DNA of 59,183 nucleotides from an uncultured Bacilli bacterium (GCA_944358535.1 CALVRH010000006.1:1-59183); one strand, 5' to 3'. Numbered from the stretch's first letter, positions 27,242 to 36,819 are shown. Translations and numbers: made by a program. The notes: a model not told the origin generated them from the letters alone.

Positions 27242-29149
27242 ATGGCAAAATATGATGAACATTCAATAAAAATATTAGAAGGTCTAGAAGCTGTCAGAAA
27301 AAGACCAGGTATGTATATAGGTTCAACTGATAAAAGAGGCCTCCATCATTTAGTATGGGAAATTGTCGATAATAGTATAGATGAAGCCATCAATGGTTTT
27401 GGAAATAAAATAAATATAACTATCCACAAAGACGGTAGTGTAAGTGTTGAAGACTTTGGTAGAGGTATTCCAACAGGAATGCATGAAAGTGGTAAATCAA
27501 CTCCAGAAGTAATATATACTGTTCTTCATGCAGGTGGAAAATTTGAAACCTCAGGCTATAAGGTATCTGGTGGTCTTCATGGTGTTGGAGCTTCTGTTGT
27601 CAATGCTTTAAGTAAATGGATGGAAGTTACTATCAAAAGAGATGGGGAAGAATACTTTATCAGTTTTAAAAATGGTGGTCACTTAGATAAACCATTAAAA
27701 AAAATCGGTAAAACAAATAAAACAGGCGTAAAAGTTAGATTTATGCCTGATGATGAAATATTTTCAGTAACCACATTTTCATTTTCGACAATATGTGAAA
27801 GAATGCAAGAAAGTGCTTTCTTACTAAAAAATATAACCATAGATATTTATGATGAACAAACAGGTAGAAAAGAATCTTATCACTATGAAAAAGGTTTAAA
27901 CTCATTTGTCGAATATCTAAATACCGATAAAAAAGTTCTTCATAAACCATATGACTTTCATGGAATCAAAGATGGTATTAATGTAGAAATAGCTTTCCAA
28001 TATACTGAAAGTTATTCAGAAAACATAATCTCTTTCGTAAACAATGTTAAAACATCTGATGGTGGTACTCATGAAGTTGGATTTAAAACAGCTTTAACTA
28101 GAGTATTTAATGACTATGCGAGAAATAATGGTTATTTAAAAGCTAAAGATAAAAACTTTGAAGGCCCAGATACTAGAGAAGGATTAACCGCTATCATAAG
28201 CCTTCAAATACCAGAAAAATTGCTTCAGTTCGAAGGCCAAACTAAAGGTAAACTAGGCTCTCCAGCTGCTAGAACAGCTGTCGATAATGTTACCACAGAA
28301 CACCTTCAATTCTTCTTAGAAGAAAATAAAGAAATAGCCACTAAAATCTTAGAAAAAATGGTCAAATCAAAACAAGTTAGAGAAGCCGCTAGAAAAGCTA
28401 GAGACGAAGCTAGAAATGGTAAAGGAAAAAATAGAAAAGAAAAATCAATCAGCGATAAATTCACCCCAGCTCAATCTAAAAACCCTAAAATAAATGAGCT
28501 ATTCTTAGTCGAAGGAGATTCAGCCGGTGGTTCAGCAAAACAAGGTAGAGATAGAAAATTTCAAGCCATATTGCCTTTGAGAGGTAAAGTTATAAACACA
28601 GAAAAAGCTTCATTAACAGATGTTTTAGCCAATAACGAAATAAATACCATGATTCAAACAATTGGAGCCGGAATTGGGAGTGACTTTAAAATCGAAGACT
28701 GTAACTATGATAAAGTAATAATCATGACCGATGCCGATGACGATGGCGCACATATTGCCATATTACTTCTAACTTTCTTCTATAGATTCATGAAACCTCT
28801 AATTGAAAATGGTCATCTATATATAGCTATGCCTCCACTTTATGCCCTAAAAAACGGAAACAAAGTCTATGGCTATGCTTGGACTGATGAACAGGCAGAA
28901 GAAATTAGAAAACAAAATAAAATAAAACTTGAAAAACAAAGATATAAAGGTTTAGGTGAAATGAATGCCGAACAACTATGGGAAACAACCATGGATCCAA
29001 GCAAACGAAATTTAATAAAAGTAAACTTAACCGACGCCACCTTAGCTGAAAGAAGAGTCAGTGTCTTAATGGGCGATAACGTCGAACCTCGTAAAAAATG
29101 GATTGAAGAAAACGTTGAATTTACCCTTGAAGATAATTACGCAAAGTAG
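27242..29149 (+). CDS. parE: DNA topoisomerase IV subunit B
   Basis: 635 residues. The GHKL ATPase half of topoisomerase IV: VDNSIDEAINGFG, DFGRGIPTGMH and GGLHGVGASVVNALS bind ATP; the TOPRIM part has EGDSAGGSAKQGRDR and MTDADDDGAHI. PLRGKVINTEKA and EINTMIQTIGAGIG favour ParE over GyrB. ATG 27242 follows GGTGATG. parC begins 10 bases after the stop. Confidence 0.93.
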   Translation: MAKYDEHSIKILEGLEAVRKRPGMYIGSTDKRGLHHLVWEIVDNSIDEAINGFGNKINITIHKDGSVSVEDFGRGIPTGMHESGKSTPEVIYTVLHAGGKFETSGYKVSGGLHGVGASVVNALSKWMEVTIKRDGEEYFISFKNGGHLDKPLKKIGKTNKTGVKVRFMPDDEIFSVTTFSFSTICERMQESAFLLKNITIDIYDEQTGRKESYHYEKGLNSFVEYLNTDKKVLHKPYDFHGIKDGINVEIAFQYTESYSENIISFVNNVKTSDGGTHEVGFKTALTRVFNDYARNNGYLKAKDKNFEGPDTREGLTAIISLQIPEKLLQFEGQTKGKLGSPAARTAVDNVTTEHLQFFLEENKEIATKILEKMVKSKQVREAARKARDEARNGKGKNRKEKSISDKFTPAQSKNPKINELFLVEGDSAGGSAKQGRDRKFQAILPLRGKVINTEKASLTDVLANNEINTMIQTIGAGIGSDFKIEDCNYDKVIIMTDADDDGAHIAILLLTFFYRFMKPLIENGHLYIAMPPLYALKNGNKVYGYAWTDEQAEEIRKQNKIKLEKQRYKGLGEMNAEQLWETTMDPSKRNLIKVNLTDATLAERRVSVLMGDNVEPRKKWIEENVEFTLEDNYAK

Positions 29150-29159
29150 GTGAAACAAA

Positions 29160-31724
29160 TTGGAAGAAGCAGTAAAAAGAATATATGACTATTCACTAGA
29201 ATATATCATGGGAGATAGCTTTAGTAGATACGCTAAAGCCATCATTCAAGATAGAGCTCTCCCTGACGTAAGAGATGGTTTAAAACCAGTTCAAAGAAGA
29301 ATATTATATGGCATGTATAAAGATGGTAATACCTATGATAAACCAACTAAAAAATCTGCCAAAGCAGTCGGAAACATCATGGGTTTCTACCACCCACATG
29401 GCGACTCTAGTATTTATGATGCCTTAGTTAGAATGAGTCAGTGGTGGAAAAATAATCTGTGTTATGTCGAAATGCAAGGAAATAACGGTTCCATGGATGG
29501 CGATGGCGCTGCCGCCATGCGTTATACCGAAGCAAGACTAACTAAAGTTGCCGGTGAACTATTAAAAGATATAGGTAAAGATACCGTCTTAATGAGCTTA
29601 AACTATGATGATACCTTATTAGAACCAACAGTCTTACCAGCTAGATTTCCAAATCTGCTAGTTAATGGTGCCACTGGTATCTCTGCTGGCTATGCCACAA
29701 ATATTCCACCACATAACTTAGGCGAAATCATCGACGCTACTATTAAACGAATTGATAGTCCAAATTGTAAATTAGAAACCATCTTAGATATTGTAAAAGG
29801 ACCAGACTTTCCAACTGGTGGAGTTGCTGAAGGTCTAAATGGTATCAAAGAAGCCTTCGCCACTGGTAAAGGTAAAATAAATGTCAGGTGTAAATATGAA
29901 ATAACTGGCCCTAAATCAAAAAGACAAATCATCATCACTGAAATACCATATGAAGTTAATAAAGCCGCCTTAGTAAAAAAAATTGATGATATTAGAATCG
30001 AAAAGAAAATTGATGGCATCGCTGAAATCAGAGATGAAACCGATAGAAATGGCCTTCAAATAGCCATTGATTTAAAAAAAGATGCTAATGAAGATTTAAT
30101 CATAAACTATCTACTAAAAAATACTGATATGATGATATCATATAACTATAATATGGTCGCTATCGTAAATAGAAGACCGATGATCTTAGGAATCTTAGAC
30201 ATCTTAGATGCTTATATAGCTCATCAAAAAGAAGTCATAACAAGAAGAACTGAATTTGATCTAAAAGTTGCTAAAGCTAGAATGCATATCTTAGAAGGAT
30301 TAATCAAAGCTTTATCTATTTTAGATGAAGTAATTAAAGTAATTAGAAGTTCTAAAAATAAAGCTAATGCCATTGAAAACTTGCAAATGGAATTCGACTT
30401 CACCAAAGAGCAAGCCGAAGCTATTGTAAACTTACAACTATATAAATTAACCAACACAGACGTTACTGAATTAAAAAAAGAAATGGAAGAAAAAGCAAAA
30501 GAAATAAACATCTGGACGGGGATTCTAGAAAACGAAGAAGCCTTAAAACACGTCATGAAAACAGAACTTAAAATGATAAAAAAAGAATATGCTACTGAAA
30601 GAAAAACCGAAATAAAAGATGAAGTAACTGAAATTAAAATTAGTGCAACCTCACTAATTCCAAAAGAAGACTGTATTGTTGTCGTAACAAATGAAGGCTA
30701 TGTAAAAAGAGTATCGCTAAGAAGCTATGCTGCCTCTAATAATGATGAAACTGGTCTTAAAGATAAAGACTTTAAAACAGCTATATATGAAGCAAATACC
30801 ATGGATACTTTACTACTATTCACATCACTAGGTAATTTCCTTTACGTTCCAGTTTACGAACTACCAGACTTAAAATGGAAAGACATGGGTAAACATATCA
30901 GCAATATCATTAAAATAAGTAGTGATGAAGACATCATTGCCTCTTACTTAACTAAAAACTTTAAAGAAAATGTAAACTTCCTTTCTTTCACTAAAAATGG
31001 TATGGTTAAACAAACAAGTATCCAAGACTTAAAAATTCAAAGATACTCTAAACCAGTAACTTTAATGAAATTAAAACCAAAAGATAAAGTTGTTTCAGTA
31101 GTCAAAGCAAAAAATGAGGTTTTCCTCTCAACCCATAATGGTCTTGCTTTAAGATACCTAACAAATGAAATACCACTTACAGGTCTAAGAGGTAGTGGAG
31201 TCAAAGCTATTAACTTAAAAGATGATTATGTTATTAGTGGTGGGTCATTTAACGAAACAGGATATGCTTTATTTATAACCGATAAAGGTACTGGCAAAAG
31301 AGTTAAACTAGAAGAATTTGATTTAATGACAAGAGCCAGAAAAGGATTACTTGCTATTAGAGATGTTAAAACAAATCCTTATAAATTAATAAGCGCTTTA
31401 ATCATTAATCATAAAAAAGAAATAGGAATTTTAACAAATGAAATAACCTACCATAAATCATCAGAATTTCCAATTTGTGACCGTTATCAAACAGGTTCTA
31501 TAGTAACTAAAGATAAAATCAAAAAAGTGTTCATTCAAACAGATTTACTTTCCTCTAAAGACTTAGAAAATGCAAGTAATCAAATAAATGAAACTAAAGA
31601 GGAAATAGCTAATGATGAACCTAAAGAAACAAAAACATCTAAAAAACAAATTAAAGTTTCTTTAGATAAAATTGATAAACAAATACTAACTATTGATGAT
31701 TTCCTAGATGATTTTGATAAATAA
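29160..31724 (+). CDS. parC: DNA topoisomerase IV subunit A
   Basis: 854 residues. It cuts and rejoins DNA, working with ParE to decatenate chromosomes. N-terminal RALPDVRDGLKPVQRRILYG, the quinolone-determining loop YHPHGDSSIYDALVRM, catalytic Tyr in AAMRYTEARL, FPNLLVNGATGISAGYAT, and a C-terminal beta-pinwheel region (YVKRVSLRSYA, GYALFITDKGTGKRVKL). It lacks a clear GyrA-box, consistent with ParC. It appears to start at TTG 29160 after AGGTGAA. The last 50 residues are Lys/Glu/Asp rich. Confidence 0.93.
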   Translation: MEEAVKRIYDYSLEYIMGDSFSRYAKAIIQDRALPDVRDGLKPVQRRILYGMYKDGNTYDKPTKKSAKAVGNIMGFYHPHGDSSIYDALVRMSQWWKNNLCYVEMQGNNGSMDGDGAAAMRYTEARLTKVAGELLKDIGKDTVLMSLNYDDTLLEPTVLPARFPNLLVNGATGISAGYATNIPPHNLGEIIDATIKRIDSPNCKLETILDIVKGPDFPTGGVAEGLNGIKEAFATGKGKINVRCKYEITGPKSKRQIIITEIPYEVNKAALVKKIDDIRIEKKIDGIAEIRDETDRNGLQIAIDLKKDANEDLIINYLLKNTDMMISYNYNMVAIVNRRPMILGILDILDAYIAHQKEVITRRTEFDLKVAKARMHILEGLIKALSILDEVIKVIRSSKNKANAIENLQMEFDFTKEQAEAIVNLQLYKLTNTDVTELKKEMEEKAKEINIWTGILENEEALKHVMKTELKMIKKEYATERKTEIKDEVTEIKISATSLIPKEDCIVVVTNEGYVKRVSLRSYAASNNDETGLKDKDFKTAIYEANTMDTLLLFTSLGNFLYVPVYELPDLKWKDMGKHISNIIKISSDEDIIASYLTKNFKENVNFLSFTKNGMVKQTSIQDLKIQRYSKPVTLMKLKPKDKVVSVVKAKNEVFLSTHNGLALRYLTNEIPLTGLRGSGVKAINLKDDYVISGGSFNETGYALFITDKGTGKRVKLEEFDLMTRARKGLLAIRDVKTNPYKLISALIINHKKEIGILTNEITYHKSSEFPICDRYQTGSIVTKDKIKKVFIQTDLLSSKDLENASNQINETKEEIANDEPKETKTSKKQIKVSLDKIDKQILTIDDFLDDFDK

Positions 31725-31738
31725 AGGAGTAATCATTC

Positions 31739-32389
31739 ATGAATCAAGAATTACTTGAAGAACTTATAACTATATATGATGAAGTCCTTCACACCGGTAG
31801 TTTTGATAAATATTATCATAACCATATGCATGATAATAACTTAAAAATCTTAAAAGAAAAACTAAACATATTAAAAAAATTAGAAGAAAGTGATTATTTA
31901 ATAACCAAAATAAGTCTAGGCGAACTTTTAAACAAAATCTCTAAAATAGATAAAGTTCCAATATCATTTATAAAAACAAAAATAGATATCAATAACTCAT
32001 CTTACTGTCCACCACTAACAATTGATAAATATATCGAACTTATTAAAAAAAGATTAAAAAATCCTTATATGAGTGTATCTATTCACTATAATCATTCAAA
32101 ATATAATCATACCTTCGATTTAGAATTGTATTCTATAATTGATTTAAATGGTCTAGATACTAAAGGTCAACCAATCATAAATCATCTCACAACAAAAATA
32201 GTTGACGAACAAGAACCAACTAGTATTCTAGGCTTAAACAATGAAATAGAAACTCTTCCTTTAAACATCACCTTCAAAACATTTAATGATGTCTATTATA
32301 CTTCATTTAGTGAAGATAACTTAAACACCTTTTATAAAGCTATAATGGATTGCTTAGATAAAAAACATCAGAAAGTCAAAAAAAAGTGA
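31739..32389 (+). CDS. hypothetical protein downstream of parC
   Basis: 216 residues, not recognised. No signal or membrane segment. The first half is helical and charged (KILKEKLNILKKLEESDYL), the second has alternating hydrophobic sequence suggesting beta strands (SVSIHYNHSKYNHTFDLELY, TFKTFNDVYYTSF), ending in a basic tail (KKHQKVKKK). ATG 31739 follows AAGGAG, 14 bases after parC, so it is likely cotranscribed with parEC. Confidence 0.6.
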   Translation: MNQELLEELITIYDEVLHTGSFDKYYHNHMHDNNLKILKEKLNILKKLEESDYLITKISLGELLNKISKIDKVPISFIKTKIDINNSSYCPPLTIDKYIELIKKRLKNPYMSVSIHYNHSKYNHTFDLELYSIIDLNGLDTKGQPIINHLTTKIVDEQEPTSILGLNNEIETLPLNITFKTFNDVYYTSFSEDNLNTFYKAIMDCLDKKHQKVKKK

Positions 32390-32410
32390 CATAACAAATG
32401 TCATTTTTTT
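32380..32410. terminator. bidirectional terminator
   Basis: TGACAT (32387-32392) pairs with ATGTCA (32398-32403), extended by A-run/T-run, between convergent genes. Confidence 0.75.
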
Positions 32411-32838
32411 CTTCCTGTTAAATAATCAATTGAAACCTTAAAATTAATCGAAAAATTAAATAAAAACTCTAATGGAATAGTCCTATCACCATGTTCATAA
32501 CTACTATAAGTTCTTTGAGGAATATTGAGTAAACTAGAAATCTGTTCCTGAGATATTTTCTTATCCAAACGAACTTTCTTTAATCTAAAACTAGTCTCTA
32601 AACCATTATATGCAATATTACACTTTAAATTTCTAACATTACTAATACCCAGTAAATAATCTAAACTAACTCCAAAATAATTTGCAAACCTAACCGCAGT
32701 ATCTACTGACATATTACTTCGTCCATTTTCTTGATTGCTGTAAATATCCTCAGATATACCCAAAATATAACTCATTTTCTTTTGTGATAAATCATTATCA
32801 ACTCTGATATCGTGAAACCTTTTAAGATTAAATACCAT
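32401..32838 (-). CDS. Xre regulator with two HTH domains
   Basis: 145 residues with two Cro/C1-type domains: residues about 5-60 (RFHDIRVDNDLSQKKMSYIL, ending VSLDYLLG) and about 80-142 (FRLKKVRLDKKISQEQISSL, ending VSIDYLTG). ATG 32838 follows AGAGGTG. Divergent from a broken copy of the surface-protein family. An inverted repeat AAATACCAT (32830-32838)/ATGGTATTT (32864-32872) surrounds its start and could be an operator. A frameshifted relative is at 14581-15038. Confidence 0.8.
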   Translation of the reverse strand: MVFNLKRFHDIRVDNDLSQKKMSYILGISEDIYSNQENGRSNMSVDTAVRFANYFGVSLDYLLGISNVRNLKCNIAYNGLETSFRLKKVRLDKKISQEQISSLLNIPQRTYSSYEHGDRTIPLEFLFNFSINFKVSIDYLTGRKK

Positions 32839-32879
32839 AATTACACCTCTATATTGATTGTAAATGGTATTTTTTTTAA

Positions 32880-33812
32880 TATTGTCTTTTCCTATCTGTC
32901 TATTTTAATGGGTACAGTTCATTTTACTTTATTTTAGTTGCTTTAATCTTTGGAACCATAGGCGTATCCGCTGCCACATACTTTCCATCTAATGATGTCA
33001 CATATGATAATAAAGAAAGTGGTCTCAAAAGTACTAATGTTCAAGGAGCCATTGATGAACTATATAGTACATGTAAAATACCCGACCAATTAAAGGGAAC
33101 ACCTTTAGAAGACGTACCTATTGTAACAGAAGGAGATGGATTATATAAAGATGAATATGAATATGGAAAATATATATTTAAAGGAGCAAACCCTAATAAT
33201 TATATAACTTTTAATAATGAAAAAGCTGGCTGGCGAATAATTTCAATAGAGTATGACGGTAGAATAAAAATAATGAAAATAACTAGTATAGGTAATATGC
33301 AGTGGCATGATTCCATAATTTATGATTGGGCGACATCAGATTTAAATATATATTTAAATAAAACATATTATAATCAGTTAAATAAGGATGCCAAAAATCA
33401 AATAATCTTTAGTGGTTTTAGTATAGGAGCAGTGGAATATTTAAATAATGATATGAGTACATTAATAAGTAATGAAAACTCTATTATACGGAGTAGCAAT
33501 ATAGCTTTACCAACAGTATCAGAGTATATACGAACAAATAGAAATAAAAATAATTGTGGAACAATGAGATTATTTAATAATAATTATAGAAGTTGTGGAA
33601 GTACGGGATGGATGGATAACAATAATGATTGGTGGGCTATAACGCCTGTTTACGATTCCCCTTCCGACATATACTCTATATCATCGAACGATGCTATCGA
33701 CCGTCGGAATGCTATTTACAATTGTTCTGTATTTCCAGTCCTTTATCTTTCATCAGATACCCAAATCACAGGAGGAACAGGTACTAAATCAGATCCATAT
33801 ACCATCGAATAA
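32880..33812 (+). pseudogene. surface-protein family copy with lost start
   Basis: From about 32937 the frame encodes the family in full: VALIFGTIGVSAATYFPS, SNDVTYDN, TNVQGAIDELY, FKGANPNNYITFNNE, PTVSEYIRTNR, DWWAITP, FPVLYLSSDTQITGGTGT. In this frame there is no ATG, GTG or TTG from the preceding stop (32877) to 33272. The only ATG at the right place (32908) is in another frame, has no ribosome site and stops at TAG 32935. It therefore looks 5'-damaged or a silent cassette. Translation from ATG 33273 would give only the C-terminal 179 residues. The variable stretch is 33630-33753. Confidence 0.75.
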
Positions 33813-33837
33813 GAAGAAATTTTTCTTCTTTTTTTCT
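33811..33837 (+). terminator. intrinsic terminator
   Basis: AAGAAGAAA (33811-33819) pairs with TTTCTTCTT (33822-33830), very short loop, T run. Confidence 0.6.
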
Positions 33838-33870
33838 ATGCAAATAAATATAATTAATAGGAGGCGAAAT

Positions 33871-34461
33871 ATGTATAATGTAATTAACTTGCCATACCCT
33901 TATTATGCTCTAGAACCAATCATTGATGAGAAAACCGTTAATATTCACTATAATAAACACCATAAAAAATATATGGAAAATTTAAATAAACTTACAAATT
34001 ATATCATGCCTTTAGAAGAAATACCCAAAAGAATTAATGAATTTCCAATAAAAGATAGAGGAGACATACTATATAATGCTGGCGGTATCTTAAACCATAA
34101 TCTGTACTGGCAAAGTCTAAATCCAAATTCCGCATTACCTAAAGGAAAACTTTTAAATAAAATAAATGAAACCTATGGTAATTTTAATAACTTTAAAAAT
34201 GAATTTATAACCAAATCAAAAAAACTAGTTGGTTCTGGTTATACTTTTTTAGTAACCGATAATGATGGTAATCTATCCATAATCAATATGGCCAACCAAG
34301 AAACTCCACTTTCTTATAACTTAACCCCACTATTTACCATTGACCTTTGGGAACATGCTTACTACCTAAAATATCAAAATAATAAAAACACCTATATCGA
34401 AAACATTTGGAACAAAACAAACTTCGACCATGCTAGCAGGATATATCAATCATTATTTTAA
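33871..34461 (+). CDS. superoxide dismutase, Fe/Mn family
   Basis: 196 residues. It dismutes superoxide to peroxide and oxygen. Family features: INLPYPYYALEPIID, first ligand His in HYNKHHKKYMENLN, second His in GGILNHNLYW, GSGYTFLVTD and the DLWEHAYYLKYQN motif carrying the last Asp and His ligands. Start ATG 33871 follows AGGAGG; an overlapping upstream frame has no ribosome site. I cannot tell iron from manganese specificity by eye. Somewhat divergent in the central region. Confidence 0.9.
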   Translation: MYNVINLPYPYYALEPIIDEKTVNIHYNKHHKKYMENLNKLTNYIMPLEEIPKRINEFPIKDRGDILYNAGGILNHNLYWQSLNPNSALPKGKLLNKINETYGNFNNFKNEFITKSKKLVGSGYTFLVTDNDGNLSIINMANQETPLSYNLTPLFTIDLWEHAYYLKYQNNKNTYIENIWNKTNFDHASRIYQSLF

Positions 34462-34496
34462 ATCATTTAACATATATTTATTTAGGAGGCGATACC

Positions 34497-35171
34497 ATGA
34501 AAAAAATAATACCATTTCGAAAAGAATTAAGCTTTGATTCTAAAATTTATGAAATAAGTAGTATTTCACTTGAACACACCCTAAAACTAAAAGAAGATAA
34601 TCAAATATCAGGAGAATTCATCATAAGCGGTACTTATAAATTAACCGAAGCTAGTATTAATGTCGACCCATTTGAATACATATTACCATTTTCCATAAGT
34701 ATTGATAAAAAATATGATACTAAAAACATCGATGTCGACATTAATGACTTCTATTATGAACTAAGTAGTAACCAAATATTGTCTGTTAATATTGAAGTCG
34801 TTATCGACGGATTAGAAGAAAAGGAGGAAACCTTTGTGACAAAAGAAAAAACCGTCATTCCAAATGAGACAGAAGACGATAGAGAAGAATTAGAAACTGA
34901 AGAAAAAATAGAAACCAAAGAAAATATAGAACCAGTAGCTAAAACTGAGCAAATAGAAGAACCTAGAGATGAAAGCACTAAATCAATATTTGAAAACTTA
35001 GACGAAAACGAAAGATACTCTGTATATAAAGTTCACGTTGTAACCGAAAATGATACTGTAGAATCAATCTTACAAAACTACCAAATAACAAAAGATCAAC
35101 TAGAAGCTTACAATGACTTAAACGATTTGCAAGTAGGTAGTAAATTAATCATTCAGGCCAATGAAAATTAA
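34497..35171 (+). CDS. SpoVID-like spore protein with C-terminal LysM domain
   Basis: 224 residues. The N-terminal domain (about 1-105) is beta-rich and resembles the SpoVID/SPOCS-type (ISSISLEHTLKLKEDNQISG, FIISGTYKLTEAS). It is followed by an acidic low-complexity linker of Glu/Thr/Lys (about 108-160) and a LysM-like repeat (YKVHVVTENDTVESILQNYQ, LEAYNDLNDLQVGSKLII). Known SpoVID organises the spore coat around the forespore. It overlaps the YsxE-like gene by 11 bases, the same order as spoVID-ysxE in Bacillus. RBS TAGGAGGCG. Confidence 0.75.
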   Translation: MKKIIPFRKELSFDSKIYEISSISLEHTLKLKEDNQISGEFIISGTYKLTEASINVDPFEYILPFSISIDKKYDTKNIDVDINDFYYELSSNQILSVNIEVVIDGLEEKEETFVTKEKTVIPNETEDDREELETEEKIETKENIEPVAKTEQIEEPRDESTKSIFENLDENERYSVYKVHVVTENDTVESILQNYQITKDQLEAYNDLNDLQVGSKLIIQANEN

Positions 35172-36054
35172 TGAAATTCTAAAAAGCAAAGGCCTTATTG
35201 CTAGAGGTTACAGAAAACAAGGAAAAATAACCGTTATTGAGACCAGTGATGGTAAATATATTTATAAAGAAGGACAGTTAAACCCGCAAATTTTAAACTA
35301 TTTAAAATCGCGCAGTTTTGATTACTTGCCCTTTTTTTTAAACAATCCAAATGACCCATATCAACTAGAAAATTATATAGATAGTTTAGATATACCAAAA
35401 GAGCAAAAAATCTTAGATTTAGTTAGACTAGTTGGATTACTTCATAGTAAAACCACTCACTATAAAGAAATAGACTTAGACTATTATGAAAAAATATATG
35501 AAGATTTAGATAATAATCTAAATTATCTTTATTTATACTATACTGATTTAATAACTCTAATTGAAACAAAAGTATATATGAGTCCTTCAGAGCAACTACT
35601 AGCTAGAAACATCTCTAAAATATATGATACCATAAGTAGCACTAAACAAAAATTAGATAAATGGCATACCAACATTAAAGAAAAAAGAAAAGAAAGGCGA
35701 GTAGTTTTACATAATAATCTAAAACTTGACCACTTTCTAGAGTCCGATATTCCATATCTTATAAGTTGGGATAAATCCAAAATAGGAAGCCCTGTTTTTG
35801 ATCTATATAAACTGTATCAAAATCATGCTTTAGACTTCGACTTTGAAACCGTTCTTAATGAATATGAAAATCAATATCCATTAAAAAAAGATGAAAAAGA
35901 ATTACTATTTATCTTAATTTCCTTGCCAGATTTAATAAACTTTCAAAATACTGAATATCAAAATTGTAAAGAAATAAGTAAAATGATAGATAAAATATAT
36001 AAAACCGAAAACTTAATCTCACCAAAAGAGTCTAAAGATCGAGCAAAACAGTAA
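35161..36054 (+). CDS. YsxE/CotS-like spore coat kinase-fold protein
   Basis: 297 residues. An aminoglycoside-phosphotransferase-like fold: N-lobe VIETSDGKYIYKEG, helical DLVRLVGLLHSKTTH, catalytic-loop-like VVLHNNLKLDHFL and a metal-loop-like YLISWDKSKIGSPVFDLYKL. The usual catalytic Asp of HGD is Asn here (HNN), so activity is doubtful. In Bacilli, YsxE follows SpoVID and is a coat protein; order and overlap here match. Confidence 0.75.
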   Translation: MKINEILKSKGLIARGYRKQGKITVIETSDGKYIYKEGQLNPQILNYLKSRSFDYLPFFLNNPNDPYQLENYIDSLDIPKEQKILDLVRLVGLLHSKTTHYKEIDLDYYEKIYEDLDNNLNYLYLYYTDLITLIETKVYMSPSEQLLARNISKIYDTISSTKQKLDKWHTNIKEKRKERRVVLHNNLKLDHFLESDIPYLISWDKSKIGSPVFDLYKLYQNHALDFDFETVLNEYENQYPLKKDEKELLFILISLPDLINFQNTEYQNCKEISKMIDKIYKTENLISPKESKDRAKQ

Positions 36055-36192
36055 AAGCATAAATATAAAAATCAAAAACACATTAAACCTTGTCACTATG
36101 AAAATTGTAATAAATATTTGATATAAAAGAATAATCATGCAAATAAGACAAATAAGTGACCACTTACCACGACCACACCAAAAATTACGCAT
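36019..36192 (-). CDS. 57-residue membrane peptide
   Basis: A short minus-strand frame with ribosome site AGGTGAT 5 bases before ATG 36192. It encodes MRNFWCGRGKWSLICLICMI then a hydrophobic helix (ILLYQIFITIFIV), a short polar turn (TRFN) and a second helix (VFLIFIFMLLLF), ending at TGA 36019. The frame overlaps the 3' end of the YsxE-like gene by 36 bases on the opposite strand. Function unknown. The good ribosome site and two clean helices support it; the AT-rich context could produce such a frame by chance. Confidence 0.5.
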   Translation of the reverse strand: MRNFWCGRGKWSLICLICMIILLYQIFITIFIVTRFNVFLIFIFMLLLFCSIFRLFW

Positions 36193-36254
36193 AATATCAC
36201 CTATAATATTCTATTCAAACCATAATTAAAAGCACATGATGTAAACCCAACCCC

Positions 36255-36283
36255 TTGCACACAAAAAATAAATCATGTATAAT
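36255..36283 (+). promoter_or_regulatory. promoter of the prepilin gene at 36310
   Basis: TTGCAC (36255-36260), 17 bases, TATAAT (36278-36283). Confidence 0.75.
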
Positions 36284-36309
36284 TTAATTAAGAATAGGGG
36301 ATGTGGCCA

Positions 36310-36819
36310 ATGAAACAAAATGGTTTTATCACTTCAGCACTCTTATATGGCATATTATCTTTGTTTTTAATATTAATTCTAGGAACAGTCTCAATTCTAG
36401 CAAACCGAAAACTTGCTAATGATAAAATAAAAGAAAGTGTCTTAAATGATGTTCAAAAGATTGAAACAAGTCCTAAATGCTTTGAAACAGACACTAGTAA
36501 TTTAGATAATAATAACTTGCAAATAATAGGCTATGATTCAACATGTGAAAAAACTGTTTATATACCCGCAACCATTTATGGTCAAACCGTTGATTCGATT
36601 GGCAAAAATGCCTTTGCTAATAAAAGATTAATAAATGTAACTATTCCAAACACCATCAAACAAATACATGTAACCGCTTTTAATAATAATGACGACATGG
36701 AATTTTATATAAGAAATACTAGTGACCAAATAAAAGGAGTAGGCACTGATGAAGAAATAGAAAATGCCGCAGGCACTACTTGGGGAGCTAAAGACGCTAC
36801 CGTATATTGGGATGATTAA
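36310..36819 (+). CDS. prepilin-like protein with BspA-type leucine-rich segment
   Basis: About 169 residues. N-terminus MKQNGFITSALLYGILSLFL resembles a prepilin leader (Gly-Phe junction, hydrophobic helix), without the usual Glu at +5. A polar region then leads to an LRR_5/BspA-like stretch (YIPATIYGQTVDSIGKNAF, LINVTIPNTIKQIHVTAF). Start ATG 36310 is better spaced from AGGGG than ATG 36301. It has its own promoter and terminator. Probably surface-exposed; ligand unknown. Confidence 0.7.
   Translation: MKQNGFITSALLYGILSLFLILILGTVSILANRKLANDKIKESVLNDVQKIETSPKCFETDTSNLDNNNLQIIGYDSTCEKTVYIPATIYGQTVDSIGKNAFANKRLINVTIPNTIKQIHVTAFNNNDDMEFYIRNTSDQIKGVGTDEEIENAAGTTWGAKDATVYWDD

Noticed and set aside
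27242-31724. gyrB-gyrA rather than parE-parC
   Set aside because: VINTEKA, EINTMIQTIGAG and the lack of a clear GyrA box favour topoisomerase IV; a genome-wide check for a second pair would settle it.
33691-33870. Upstream extension of the superoxide dismutase frame by 60 codons
   Set aside because: It covers a terminator and has no ribosome site; ATG 33871 follows a strong AGGAGG and matches the family start.
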